64,000 nucleotides of DNA from Anisus vortex (lineage: Eukaryota > Mollusca > Gastropoda > Planorbidae), in contig OX421502.1 of assembly GCA_949126835.1 (NCBI GenBank), positions 41,129,473 through 41,193,472 of the forward strand, written 5' to 3'. A program made the position numbers and the translations under genes. Under the pieces are notes generated by a model. That model had not been told where the DNA came from. It did no database searches and saw nothing but the letters and a program-made list of their open reading frames with translations. Shown here in pieces: positions 1 to 11,528 of this stretch (its first letter is position 1; every line of letters starts with the position of its first letter).

Positions 1-204
1 AAAGAAATATTATTAGTTTTTGAATTGTTTAGGGTAAACCCGTGCACCAATGCAGAAAAAAGACCTGCTATTTTATTCCCCCACCCACCCTTCCTCAAAC
101 CATGCACCATTCTCCAATCTTCTCCCCCTTTATACCATTAATATGATTAAATGTGCTATCACTTGCCCCTAACCCCTCTACATTACACAATTAATCTCTC
201 CTCC

Positions 205-930
205 CACCTTGCATTCTTTGTCTCACACTCTTCCAGTTTATCATCTCTTCCAGTTTATCCTATACGACATATAATCTCTATTTTTGTTTTCACTCACAAT
301 AAGCACTGGAGTGTTTACCACGTTGTCTAGTCAATTTATGTTGTGTTGTCAAATGTGAGGTTAAATATACACACACCTCTTCATCCCCCCCAGGCCTAGT
401 TGCAACGTAAGATATTCACTCAATTGTAGCCACAGTGTCCTTGCTGTAGTAATGCAGTTGACATACTTTTAGGCTTCTTTTCGCTTCTTAAAATACATTT
501 GGCCAAAAATCATACATTCAAATATATCAATATTTTCTTTAAAAAAACAACAAGGTAAAGTGCCTTGGTTCTCAAAAATTAAATCCAACCTCCTAAGTTT
601 GGAATGAAAAGAAAAAGCTATTGGGAAAAAAGTCAAGGCGTGTAATCACTGATTGTTTTTATAATAAACAATTATTTTTTGTTGTGGGGGGGGGGGACAT
701 CGGCAGCTAGGAAGCGGGGTGATGACACAGCGAAGATCAAAGCAGTATGACGTCGAAGAGGTGGGTAGAGCAATCATGCTTTTGTGATACATCTATCTAG
801 GTCACTTACATTGACAGTCCGTCGATGTTTGTTTAAGCAAAGTTTTCTTTTTCCTTTTTGACGCGCATTTCTGCGTACTTGGAAGCCAAAGTGTCAATGG
901 GTGTTGGGGGAGGGTTGGTTATAAAAAATA
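205..930 (+). repeat. Dispersed ~720-bp repeat, copy 1
   Basis: This stretch is clearly similar, in reverse complement, to 22590-23305. Shared blocks include the segment around GTCTAGTCAATTTATGTTGT, the segment around GACATACTTTTAGGCTTCTT, and the ending GTTGGGGGAGGGTTGGTTAT. No long open frame is seen. It is probably a non-autonomous mobile element or a fragment of one. Neither terminal inverted repeats nor target duplications could be set, so the class is unknown. Confidence 0.7.
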
Positions 931-964
931 AAAAAAAATTTTTAAATTACTATCAATACAACTG

Positions 965-1245
965 TAATCATTACTGGCAAATGCTTGCTAGTGACAATAT
1001 TAAAATATTTTTTTTTGTTACTTTTATATAGGTTCGTTCGGTTCGGTAATCATTACTGGTGAATGCTTGCTATTGACAATATAATAATATTTTTTGTTTC
1101 TGTTACTTTTATATAGGTTCGTTCGGTTCGGAGTCCGTCACTTTAAAGTTTGGGTTCGGTCACCGGCAGAGTTCGGGTTCGGTTAGTTGGAAACCACAGT
1201 TCGGGTTCGGTGTATTCGGTTCGGGTTCGGTTCGATTCCCATCTC
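965..1245. repeat. 88-bp duplication and GTTCGG-rich stretch
   Basis: Two copies of a segment starting near ATCATTACTGG and ending GGTTCGTTCGGTTCGG lie side by side. They are followed by many GTTCGGGTTCGG motifs up to about 1240 and then GATTCCCATCTC. A related cluster on the opposite strand (GAACCCGAAC, CCGAACCGAA) lies at 23765-23885 and also ends next to GATTCCCATCTC. This could be the subterminal region of a DNA transposon, but no element ends were found. Confidence 0.5.
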
Positions 1246-1857
1246 AATTGGTACCTTAGCATGTGTTACTAAAAGTCTCTCGCGTCATCGCGTGCGTTGT
1301 TATTTGAGGAGAAAAATAAATAAATGAGTTGCGTTGTTTTAAAATCAATAGTTTTTATACTAATCATAATTATAAATGTAATTGTACTTAATGATAAAGC
1401 TTTGTTTAGACTTAACTTCACAAGATTAATTACGCATTAAGTTTTTATTTATATCATATATTAAGTTGTTTAGTTCTGACTTGTCACTTATGAAGTGGTG
1501 CATTTGATAATAGAAACTATTGCTTTTAATTTTTCAAAACATATACACAGTTTGAGACCCAGTGGGAATAATACTTTTTATTTTTAAAGCCAAAGAGTTC
1601 AAGTAACTGCATTGTTTAATTACAAAGTTAGGCCAGAGGTCAATGCCATATGTGCCTCAAACTCTAAAGGATTTTCACTTCATCTTGACTTTAGGAATCA
1701 AGTTTTCATTTTAGTACTATTTTATTTTTTCATAATTACAAAAGACCTTTTCTTTGTTATTTAGTATTATAGCTAGAAAAATAAAAAGTCAATTTATTAA
1801 ATAACATTTCAAATTAATTTTTATTCATTATAATTAAATGCATTTCTTTTTTTTGTA

Positions 1858-2459
1858 TTAAACTATAACTTTGTTTGTTTAGGCTTACAATCCTGTTGTA
1901 TTAAACTATAACTTTGTTTGTTTAGGCTTACAATCCTGTTGTATTAAACTATAACTTTGTTTGTTTAGGCTTACAATCCTGTTGTATTAAACTATAACTT
2001 TGTTTGTTTAGGCTTACAATCCTGTTGTATTAAACTATAACTTTGTTTGTTTAGGCTTACAATCCTGTTGTATTAAACTATAACTTTGTTTGTTTAGGCT
2101 TACAATCCTGTTGTATTAAACTATAACTTTGTTTGTTTAGGCTTACAATCCTGTTGTATTAAACTATAACTTTGTTTGTTTAGGCTTACAATCCTGTTGT
2201 ATTAAACTATAACTTTGTTTGTTTAGGCTTACAATCCTGTTGTTTTAAACTATAACTTTGTTTGTTTAGGCTTACAATCCTGTTGTTTTAAACTATAACT
2301 TTGTTTGTTTAGGCTTACAATCCTGTTGTTTTAAACTATAACTTTGTTTGTTTAGGCTTACAATCCTGTTGTATTAAACTATAACTTTGTTTGTTTAGGC
2401 TTACAATCCTGTTGTATTAAACTCTAAGTTTGTTTGTTTAGGCTTACAATCCTGTTGTT
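1858..2459 (+). repeat. 43-bp minisatellite, 14 units, each with a splice acceptor (MRPL30)
   Basis: Fourteen near-identical 43-bp units run into the MRPL30 exon. Each has a pyrimidine-rich tract ending TTTGTTTAG and then GCTTACAATCCTGTT, which is the 5' end of the exon. GCTTAC starts occur every 43 bp from 1883 to 2442. Three units extend the match further into exon sequence (GTTGTTTTAAA). The array is therefore built from the intron-exon junction itself, and 14 equivalent acceptors precede the coding exon. Confidence 0.95.
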
Positions 2460-3883
2460 TTAAAAAATACACCAGAAACCAATGAAAAACTTCGAGTCAT
2501 CAAGCATTTACTTCACATCAAACCTGTCACATTTCCCTATGGACTTCCAAAAGATGAAGAGGATTATAAACATTGCTATTTGAAAGAAAATGGAGAATTC
2601 ATTGTAAGGCACCGAATCACTGATGAAATAGGAGAAATCGAACAGGCTTGGGCAGAGGTGAGTTGACTTCTTGTAGGGAATATTTTGCACAGTAAGTAGG
2701 AATTGTATGTTCATTTAATCTTGGTCAGTCTAGTAATGTTCCTAAATGTATTTGAACCAACAATAAACTACTGGATGTAACTTCACTAACTGACACAGCT
2801 GTTTTATCTTGTACAAGCTTCATTGCCCGGCGTTGCCCGGGTGAAAAAAACAACAGAACTGTATAAGGTGCAGATATAAATTTTATAAACGACAATACAA
2901 AGAAAGCTATAAATCTAATATTTAAATTATTATTTTTTACTGAAGACTTTTAGGAAAGTAATTTAAAATAAATATTGTGATCGAGTAAAAAAATAGGCAC
3001 GTATTTTTATTTAACAAAAATCTAAATTGCCCGTAGATTTACAATGTCTTTTGTTTTTAAAGTTTAAAAAAAAATTGGTGAAAAAAAAAGGTATAGTCTA
3101 ACTATACGCACGCTGAGCTAGTGAAGACACATGTCCAATGTGAAAAATTATTAGACAGTATATGGGCCTACAAACTCACGTGATTTCAAATTGACCAATG
3201 GGGAGCCGTATGCTTACAAACACTCTCTTTATATATATATATAGATTACAAATGTGAAGTAATGATGAATGAAAGAGTAAGGGAGGAAACTAGTTGCAAT
3301 AAGTATGTATTTGTTAACCACATCAAAAGCTGGATTAAGGTTTTCATTCAGCTTTAGTCCTCACATTACTAGTTAATGAAATATTTTTACAAGTAAAATC
3401 TAAACCTGTTAATCCTGAATTAGAATAGACTTCTTCTACTAACCAGGCTGTAGAGTTGTCTTGCAGTCAATGCCAGACAAATAATAAGTCTTTTCAACTG
3501 TTTTGTGTTGTTTTAGAGTACTAAGAGTTTGTGGTAATGGTATGTTGAAGTGGGGAAGGGGGTAGCAATAATATATGTCTGAAATTGATTAGCTTGGGGT
3601 ATTATTAGTGACAAATAGATAGACAAATATAAAAGATAACATTTCATGGTAAATAAATCTTATCTTACAGGTCAAATTAGTAGAAGAAGAAAGAGAGGAA
3701 GAAAACATATGGAAAATGGACAAAGAAACTATCAAGAAAGAGGGTCGGAGAATTCTACAGACATACAGATTGAGTCAAGAATATTTCAGAGAGAAATATA
3801 TATATAAATACAATCAAGATGGCAAAGAGCATAGGTATAGTGGACAAGACAAAATAGCTAGCTATAGACAAGACTGGTACTAA
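2442..3883 (+). CDS. MRPL30: Mitochondrial ribosomal protein L30 (uL30m), last two coding exons
   Basis: This encodes a large-subunit protein of the mitochondrial ribosome. The coding exons are 2442-2657 (72 codons) and 3671-3883 (70 codons plus TAA), both in phase 0. Donor GTGAGT follows 2657 and acceptor TTACAG precedes 3671. The first exon product (AYNPVV then LKNTPETNEKLRVIKHLLHI) aligns with the C-terminal half of vertebrate MRPL30, including the run of the form N-x-KLxVxKHLxxIKP. The second exon adds an acidic and then basic tail of about 70 residues that is absent from the short human protein, so the family match there is weaker. Upstream exons with the mitochondrial presequence and core are not seen and probably lie before the window. 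Tandem arrays abut the first base and the stop codon. The intron carries a dispersed repeat at 2818-3243. Confidence 0.85.
2818..3243 (+). repeat. Dispersed ~430-bp repeat in MRPL30 intron, copy 1
   Basis: It opens with TGCCCGGCGTTGCCCGGG and ends in an AT microsatellite. It shares ordered blocks with 61715-62190, for example GGAAAGTAATTTAAAATAAA, AAATCTAAATTGCCCG and CACATGTCCAA. Both copies lie on + in introns of ribosomal or trafficking genes. The 61.7-kb copy keeps a tRNA-like segment. It is a non-autonomous mobile element of unassigned class. Confidence 0.7.
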
Positions 3884-4363
3884 TATAGTGGACAAGACAA
3901 AATAGCTAGCTATAGACAAGACTGGTACTAATATAGTGGACAAGACAAAATAGCTAGCTATAGACAAGACTGGTACTAATATAGTGGACAAGACAAAATA
4001 GCTAGCTATAGACAAGACTGGTACTAATATAGTGGACAAGACAAAATAGCTAGCTATAGACAAGACTGGTACTAATATAGTGGACAAGACAAAATAGCTA
4101 GCTATAGACAAGACTGGTACTAATATAGTGGACAAGACAAAATAGCTAGCTATAGACAAGACTGGTACTAATATAGTGGACAAGACAAAATAGCTAGCTA
4201 TAGACAAGACTGGTACTAATATAGTGGACAAGACAAAATAGCTAGCTATAGACAAGACTGGTACTAATATAGTGGACAAGACAAAATAGCTAGCTATAGA
4301 CAAGACTGGTACTAATATAGTGGACAAGACAAAATAGCTAGCTATAGCCAAGACTGGTACTAA
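3836..4363 (+). repeat. 48-bp minisatellite of last 16 MRPL30 codons, 11 units
   Basis: The first unit is the genuine end of MRPL30: 15 codons (YSGQDKIASYRQDWY) and TAA. Ten more head-to-tail copies follow, and every one keeps the 48-bp length and ends in TAA. Only the last copy carries a visible base change (AGACAAG to AGCCAAG). Because the first stop is functional, copies 2-11 should be 3' UTR. The - strand open frame through the array is a by-product of its period being a multiple of three. Confidence 0.95.
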
Positions 4364-4405
4364 AAGTATTGTTTCATTCATTATGTTGGATTGTGGACAT
4401 TTTTC

Positions 4406-4411
4406 AATAAA
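4406..4411 (+). terminator. Polyadenylation signal AATAAA of MRPL30
   Basis: AATAAA lies about 40 bp after the end of the stop-codon array and is the first good signal downstream of the MRPL30 stop. The tandem array would therefore be transcribed as 3' UTR. The cleavage site is not visible. Confidence 0.6.
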
Positions 4412-6603
4412 ATCAATCCACTCAACAATGGGCTTATGTTTCTTACTTCTGTGTTGTTACTTAGGTTACTAGCATGTTACAGAAAGTAGATATAAACAAA
4501 CAAAAACAAGTAGATATAAACAAACAAAAACACATCATGACGTATGAGTTTTAAAACAACTTTTAATTAGAAAACAACACTAAAGCGTACAAATGTCCTG
4601 GTTTAAGTTTAAGTAAAATTAGTTTTAGGTACAAAAAAAAACATATGAAAAAACTTCATAACAATATATCTCTATGTTAAACATTGATTGAAGCTGAAAT
4701 CAGTATTTAGTCAGAATATCCAGATATAAATTTATTGAACCACATAGAAAGGGAGCGTGTCATCAAATTTAAATTTGTCAGTCTGACAGTTACAACTTTT
4801 GAAAGGATCTACAATTTAATTGTTGCCCTTGGTTAAGGAACTTATAAAATGGCAGGAGTTAGATTTTAGTAACCGGTAACCGATTTTGAGTAAAGATGTT
4901 ACAAAGCTATGGACAAAAAGTTATTTGTGCAATTTATTAAGAAATGTAACATTTATCATTTATGAATGATAGCGAGATGAAAATTTGTCATGACTATTGC
5001 CTAGATAGCTGGCAGACAAAAAAAAAACATATTGCACTGAGTCCTAACAATAATACCTAAGCTTACACAAGCCATTACATTCAACAGCCATTACATTCAA
5101 CAGCCATTTTTTACAGCTTACATGTAGTATGTTCATTCATAGATATTAATAATATCTATGGTATGTTCAAGGGGACAAAATATCCTAAAAATGTGAGCAT
5201 AGAATATGTGAGACAAATAAAAAAACAAAAATGACTTGATTCTAGGCTCTTGGAATTGACATGTGACAACCCTATTGTATCAATAATATTCTTTGGTACC
5301 GGGTAGTGCAATCAATCCCTGCATTTTTCCAATATTAAATTGAATTTTTTTTTTAATCTTTTTCTTTTATGGTAAGGTCTTTTCATCTCTAATTGATACA
5401 TACATTTGTATAATTATATTTTTAATATTATATCATTTATCTCTGTATTTCATTCATTATTTTAATAGCAGAAAAAGTAAGAAAAAAATAAATATATTTT
5501 AATGGATTTTAAAAGATCATTAATAATCATAGAAATTTAAACTGAGTAAAACAGTTTAACACATAATTTCAAATTTAAGTTTAAAGTACATTAAATCTAG
5601 CATGTTTACATCTAGGATACTTGTAGATCTATAATAGGTGCTAGTAAAATACAAGCCTAAAAGTGAGATCAAATCGTTCATTACAAAGTGATATTTTCAA
5701 TGTTGAATAACTTTATGTTGACTTGCATGCCTACTATGGTTATGATAGTATAGTTACAAGCCTAAATATTTAATATATGTAATAAATTGAGAAAGATTAA
5801 GAATGTTAAATTATTTTGTTTGTACATTACAACAAATCTCTTCATTTAAAAGTCACAAAAGTGAGTACACATTCATAAAAATACACTCAAAAAATCATTC
5901 TTCTATTCAATATTTAACATTTTACAAAACAATAATGTAAACAATTCAATAAACATTTCCAAATGTTACATTATTAAAAAAATGCACAATATGATTTCAC
6001 AGTAAAATGATGACATGACAACAAAGTGCACAACGAGGGATAAAGAAATACACAATAGTTTCATTGCTCATATTTTGTTCATTTTAAATTTATATCAAAA
6101 GAAGTAAGCTTCACACACTTGTGTCCATAACAACAACGCTACAAATTATCCTTTTACCAGGCAATGCGGCCAAAAGGCGTCCCTTGCGGTTTCTGGCAAA
6201 ATGTCCGAAAACATCCGTGGTTCAGGCTACTATATATATATTTACTACGATCTCATTTGGTTGGAGATCTCTGGAGTTTTCCTTTTTTTATTTATGGTTT
6301 ATTCAATGTTTAAAGCATCTCTCGTCAATTTTTTCATCACTGTAAGTTTATTTATTCATATTTTAAAGTGGAGTGATGGAGTTGTTGAGTGATAGTTAGG
6401 CGTTCTTCTGGTTTAGTTTATTAGACATTTAAATTTGGGGTATTTTTCAATCGGGTGAAGTTACGTTTCATAGTGACATATAGGTAGTGTGTCTACTTTG
6501 GATCTTTCCAACTGAGATATCAAAAGTTGTAAGTCTAATATTGAAGTCGACGTAATGGACTGTCGGGAGACACCCCCCGCTCCCCATAGGCAGAAAATGT
6601 AAC
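4412..6603. other. AT-rich intergenic DNA, no gene seen
   Basis: There is no convincing coding exon on either strand. Two copies of a 26-bp AGTAGATATAAACAAACAAA segment sit near 4485-4535, and a short CAGCCATTACATTCAA repeat lies near 5070-5105. The short open frames at 6121-6392 show no recognisable family. Confidence 0.5.
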
Positions 6604-6855
6604 ATTCGATATAAAAATAGAAGAATTTAGGAAACAAACTGGACCGTATTGTACTGTGGCTAATCAGTCCCAGATAAGCTACTTTTATCGATTCTTTGAA
6701 TATGCAACAATGGATAAAATAACTTCTCAAACAAATGAATATGAGCGTCAAAAAAATCCTACAAAATCTTGCCTGCCCAGTAAAGAGTTAAAACAAATGT
6801 ACATATCTATGACAATAAAAGAAACACAATGTACAAGCATAATAAAAGCACCCTG
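6604..6855 (+). pseudogene. piggyBac-like transposase relic
   Basis: An open frame of about 80 codons reads without an upstream methionine, through QISYFYRFFEYATMDKI, then TSQTNEYERQKNP, to a stop at 6854. The pattern FxxFF...DxIxxQTNxYxxQKNPxK is typical of the N-terminal part of the piggyBac (PGBD) transposase domain. The later catalytic Asp blocks are absent. No TTAA-flanked ends were found. It is a short decayed fragment, and the assignment rests on this one block. Confidence 0.5.
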
Positions 6856-6903
6856 AAAACAGGTAAACTAAATAAGCAAGTGGTGTTTTTTTTATCAACA
6901 ACT

Positions 6904-7000
6904 GGCATGGCATTAAGACAACTGACATGGCATTAAGACAACTGACATGGCATTAAGACAACTGGCATGGCATTAAGACAACTGACATGGCACTTTGCAA
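6904..7000. repeat. 20-bp tandem repeat, 5 units
   Basis: Units of the form GGCATTAAGACAACTGACAT are repeated about five times with few changes. Confidence 0.9.
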
Positions 7001-7778
7001 GTGAAGGCAAAGATTTTGGTCCACAACAATGTCACTCTATTGGAATGAAAAGTGTTGAGTTTTCTTTTTCTAACAAAAACAATGCAGAATTTGAAATGGT
7101 TGAACAGTTCAGTTTACTGACACATTGTTCAGTCGAGAAAAGTATTCATTGAATCTAAAGACACCATTTACAGACAATAATTTCCTTATGTCTAATGATA
7201 TCGTCGTTGCCAGGCAAAAACTGACCAAGTCGGAAATTTTCTATTTTTTTTTTTACCAAAATGTTCCTTGGGATATCCCACATGATGTCTAAAAATATCT
7301 TGTAGTATTGTCCAATAGATTTTCTACAATTTTATTTCTTATAAAAATTGATATGTTGATTCCTTTACTCGATCTATGCAGTTTTTTGCTTCTCCTGAAA
7401 AATTTTGTACTTGGCCAGTCTTCAACTGGCAATGACGGTATATATCTTCAGAAAAGATTGATGGTTGGTCTACTAGTCTGGTCTAAGGTAGACAATCAAT
7501 ATCACTCAACACTCCCAATTATTTATATAGTGCAGTAGAGTTGTCATACAAATGTTTAGCTATTTCCAATAATAAATTGTGTGTGTGTGATGTTTAGTTG
7601 ATTAAATTTTAGCAAAATATTTAAATAAAAAATGAAATACTTGAGGAAAGATACAGTGTAATGTCTTGTACAGGACCAAGTCTCAACTTCTTTCCTCATT
7701 ATAGTTCTTAAATGTTTACAACAGCTGTTACATCAAGTTGAAGTGGTGAGATTTTCTCATCAAGTTGTCTGTGTGGAA
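7001..7778. other. Intergenic, probable 3' side of the membrane-protein gene
   Basis: No exon is recognised. The membrane-protein gene ends at 7779 on the - strand, so part of this is likely its 3' UTR. No clear - strand polyadenylation signal close to the stop could be fixed. Confidence 0.4.
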
Positions 7779-10700
7779 TTATGCATCCTCTGCAGCTTTA
7801 AGCCTTTCATGTTCTGGGCTTGCAGGAGGCTTCTCATCAGCAGGCACACTGACAGTCAGGTCCTGGTAGACTCCAGCATTTCTAGCTGAGGACATTTGTA
7901 TCTGCATCTTTTTCTCTTTGTCCATCATCATTGATCTAAGAAGGAACAGAAAAAGGCTGGGATACAGACATTGCTTTCAAACATTATTCAACTACATAGA
8001 CAGAGTGTACTCACAATAGAGACATTGCTTTCAAACATTATTCAACTACATAGACAGATTGTACTTTCATCACAATTGGGCATCTTTTAATAAACATCCA
8101 AACTTCTATCAAATATTTGAGAGAACTGAAAACTTTTTACAAGTTGAGCTAAAGATAAGCAAATAATTAAAACATGTATTCCTGAAGACAGGGGGAATAA
8201 CTCATTTGTTTTTAGTAATTTAAAAATAAAATACACAAGGATCCCTTAACAAAATATAGAATTAATTATTGTTTAATAAACTTTTTTTGCTGCTTTGTCC
8301 ATTGTAATAAAATTCACAAACTTTCCCAAACTTGAAAAAAACATGTCGGTTTTCTTTGTGGATTTTATTTTTCACCACTTATACAACTCATGGAAACAAC
8401 TATTAAATATTTTTTTTAATTTAAATCCTCAATACAAGTTACGGACTCCTTAACAACATAGTAATAAATGATCTCTTTTACACATGTTGTTTGTGCTGCT
8501 TTGTCTGTTCAAGCAAAATTCACAAACTTGACAAAACTAACACTTTACACTATTGACAAAACTAACAATTTACACTATTGCCAAAACTAACACTTTACAC
8601 TATTGCCAAAACTAACACTTTACACTATTGCCAAAACTAACACTTTACACTATTGCCAAAACTAACACTTTACACTATTGCCAAAACTAACACTTTACAC
8701 TATTGCCAAAACTAACACTTTACACTATTGACAAAACTAACACTTTACACTATTGCCAAAACTAACACTTTACACTATTGACAAAACTAACAATTTACAC
8801 TATTGACAAAACTAACAATTTACACTATTGACAAAACTAACACTTTACACTATTGACAAAACTAACAATTTACACTATTGCCAAAACTAACACTTTACAC
8901 TATTGCCAAAACTAACACTTTACACTATTGACAAAACTAACACTTTACACTATTGACAAAACTAACACTTTACACTATTGACAAAACTAACACTTTACAT
9001 TATTGACAAAACTAACACTTTACACTATTGACAAAACTAACACTTTACACTATTGACATGCTACTTACTGTCTTCTTCGCTTGAAGAGGTACACTCCCAG
9101 AATAGCAACAAGACAAACAACAGCACCGATAACACAAGCAGCAATAATGACACCTTAAACAAAATGAAGAAGAAAAAACAAGTGAAGAAACAGTTTTATA
9201 TTGAGTAAAGTTGTATATTTATATTTAGTATAATCTGTATATGTATATTTAGTAAAAGGTATATATCTATATTGAGTAAAGTTGCATATTTATATTTAGT
9301 AAAAATTGTATATTTATATTGAGTACAAGTTGTATATTTAAATTGAGTAAAAGTTGTATATTTATGTTTAGTATTATAATCTGTATATTTATATTTAGTA
9401 AAAGTTGTATATTTATATTGAGTAAAAGTTGTGTATTTATGTTTAGTATTATAATCTGTATTCTATTTATATTGAGTAAAAGTTGTATATTTATATTGAG
9501 TAAAAGTTGTATATTTATATTGAGTAAAAGTTGTATATTTATATTTAGTAAAAGTTGTATATTTATATTTAGTAAAAGTTGTATATTTATATTTAGTAAA
9601 AGTTGTATATTTATATTGAGTAAAAGTTGTATATTTATATTGAGTAAACGTTGTATATTTATATTGAGTAAAAGTTGTATATTTATATTGAGTAAAAGTT
9701 GTATATTTGTATTGAGTAAAAGTTGTATATTTATATTGAGTAAAAGTTGTATATTTATATTGAGTAAAAGTTGTATATTTGTGTATGATTAACAAAAGAC
9801 AAACTTTGAAAACTGTCATCACCTTTATTCCCTTTCCCTCCATCCTCATCTTTGGTTCCTGTTGTTGTATTGGTTGCATTAATACTAATCAGTTCATCTG
9901 AAACTAAAATCATAAACTTTAAATTAGTTTCAGAGTTTAAATAATTTAGATAAAGCTTTTGAAAAAAAAGGAAACAATGATAAAAATAAAAAAAATAGAA
10001 ATGGGCCAACTACATCCATATGGGGCACAGTGGCGGTTTGATAAGTGTACTGCAGGTCCTGGGTTTGAATCCTGGTGAATGCTCATTTTTTTCTCCATCG
10101 TCTTAAGGGTGTCCCCAAGTCTACGCAGCTCTGATGGGTACCTGAATTTAGTTGGGGTAATGTAATGTTAAGGCAGCTGGGCACTGTGCTGCCCACACAG
10201 TCCCCTAGTATATTGTGGCCACAGAAGCTGGTGACATGGATCAATCTGGTCCGACAGGATACTTTACTTTCTTTTAACCACATTTTGTATCAGAAACATA
10301 TCTCCAAAATACATATCAATAATATATATATATATAATAACAATAATAACATATCTTTATAATACATATCTCAAATGTTATGCAACCCCACAGAATGGTA
10401 CTGAAGTCGGCAAAATAAGATATTTAGTTTTAGGTCTTTCATAAAAGCTAATTTATTTATCTATACAGTGGTCAAAATATTCTCAAATTGATTGTTGAGA
10501 TCAAAAGATATTCACAATTACACAAGTGAAGGGAAGGGAAGTAGTTTTGGAGAAAAATGAAAAAGAAAACAGTACAGATTATTTTACAATTTAGCACTGC
10601 AACAGATAATTAAATATTAACAGAATATATAAATATTAACCAATTGTTATGAAATAAAGCAAACACTTTCATAATGGATCAGTAAACAATCTGTTTGAGT

Positions 10701-11371
10701 TTTAATATTTTGTAACTAATATTTAGTTGACTTTTCATTTTCAACAATTTTAAATTTAGAAGACATTTTGTCTGATTTTATTTTATATACAAAAGATGCA
10801 CAAAAACAGATTTTTAAGTAACTTCTAAAAAAGAATTTTAGTTTGAAAATTTGACAGCTATATGTTACAACATTCAACATAACAAATCAATAATCTAAAA
10901 TATTACCTAGAACCCTTTTTTCACATTTATTGAAAAATCAGTTTTACCTACTTTTCTACCAGTTTGTGGGGTAGCATCACAAATATGGTTTTTATTAATA
11001 ACCTTATTTCTCATCAGGCTTCAGAAGTTTAAAAAAAAAAAAAAAATTTTTTGTAACATTAAAATAGATTCAATTGGAAACAATTAGTAAACAATAAACT
11101 ATTGAATTTAATTGAATAAAAGCCTTTAACTGTGTGGTTGGCCAGGAGGAATGTAATTTATTGCATTCTCTTTGAGTCAGCTTAGAAATAATGGTAAAAA
11201 GAACAATTCAATAGAAAGATTACCTCCTTTATTTGCTGCATTCTCTAGCTCAGAACCACTGGATAAGGCAACGTCTATTACAACACATAATAAGATTATT
11301 GCAGAGACATGTTTTGCATTTCTTGTAAAGATCTGAAGCAAATGTATTAATCCTGTATCAGTTTCAGCCAT
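7779..11371 (-). CDS. Unrecognised single-pass type I membrane protein, 156 aa
   Basis: The four coding exons on the minus strand are 11371-11224, 9903-9823, 9153-9069 and 7935-7779. All have GT donors and AG acceptors, and the phases 1, 1, 2 join into one frame of 156 codons plus TAA. Residues about 24-40 (VSAIILLCVVIDVALSS) form a hydrophobic leader. A short acidic ectodomain follows with two N-glycosylation sequons (NAT, NTT). A 23-residue membrane span (GVIIAACVIGAVVCLVAILG onward) ends in stop-transfer KRRRQ. The 50-residue charged cytoplasmic tail has a VYQDL tyrosine motif. An alternative acceptor at 9897 would drop two residues. A TTTCAG at about 11443 suggests a 5' UTR exon. Minisatellites fill intron 2 and part of intron 3. 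No family is recognised; a surface receptor-like or adaptor role is only a guess. Confidence 0.7.
7967..8071. repeat. 54-bp direct duplication in intron 3
   Basis: Two copies containing GACATTGCTTTCAAACATTA are spaced 54 bp apart, starting about 30 bp from the acceptor of the last exon of the membrane-protein gene. Confidence 0.85.
8537..9058. repeat. 25-bp minisatellite, ~21 units
   Basis: Units of the form ACTAACACTTTACACTATTG fill the 5' end of intron 3 (minus-strand gene) and stop about 10 bp from the donor of the membrane-span exon. Variants CCAAAAC/ACAAAAC and CACTTT/CAATTT are interspersed. Confidence 0.95.
9186..9786. repeat. 24-bp minisatellite, ~24 units
   Basis: Units of the form AGTAAAAGTTGTATATTTAT fill almost all of intron 2 of the membrane-protein gene, from about 33 bp upstream of one acceptor to about 37 bp from the other exon's donor. 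TTGAG/TTTAG variants alternate. Open frames on both strands are by-products of the period. Confidence 0.95.
10014..10280 (+). mobile_element. tRNA-derived SINE, family 1
   Basis: This is an element of about 265 bp with a tRNA-like head and a B-box-like GGGTTTGAATCCTGG near 10061. A conserved body follows (CAGCTCTGATGGGTACCTGA), and the tail region is GGATCAATCTGGTCCGACAG. Other copies lie at 42966-43236 (+), 48130-48390 (-) and 35650-36440 (-), with a fragment at 27845-27900. Confidence 0.85.
10281..11223. other. AT-rich part of intron 1 of the membrane-protein gene
   Basis: Short AT microsatellites (10320-10350) and homopolymers are the only visible structure. No exon or mobile element was recognised. 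Confidence 0.4.
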
Positions 11372-11528
11372 TTTTTGTTTGTTTCAAAGCAGTCTAATAC
11401 GTTGTAAAGTTGCTTTAGGTCAAAGATATTTTAGTTATTATCTGAAATAGAAACAAATTAAAATAATGTTAGTTAAAACTATTTTTTGAGAAGACATCGC
11501 ATTGACAAAGAAAACAATCTTATATCTT

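Noticed and set aside
3755..4381. 208-codon minus frame of LVPVLSIASYFVLSTI repeats
   Set aside because: It is the antisense of the MRPL30 stop-codon array. The + strand has clear family homology and a matching splice site.
6121..6392. Small + frames of 74 and 63 codons
   Set aside because: No family match, no splice context, low-complexity hydrophobic content typical of AT-rich DNA.
9319..9879. Overlapping + and - frames of SKSCIFIL and YKYTTFTQ repeats
   Set aside because: Both are readings of the 24-bp array inside intron 2 of the membrane-protein gene. Period artefact.
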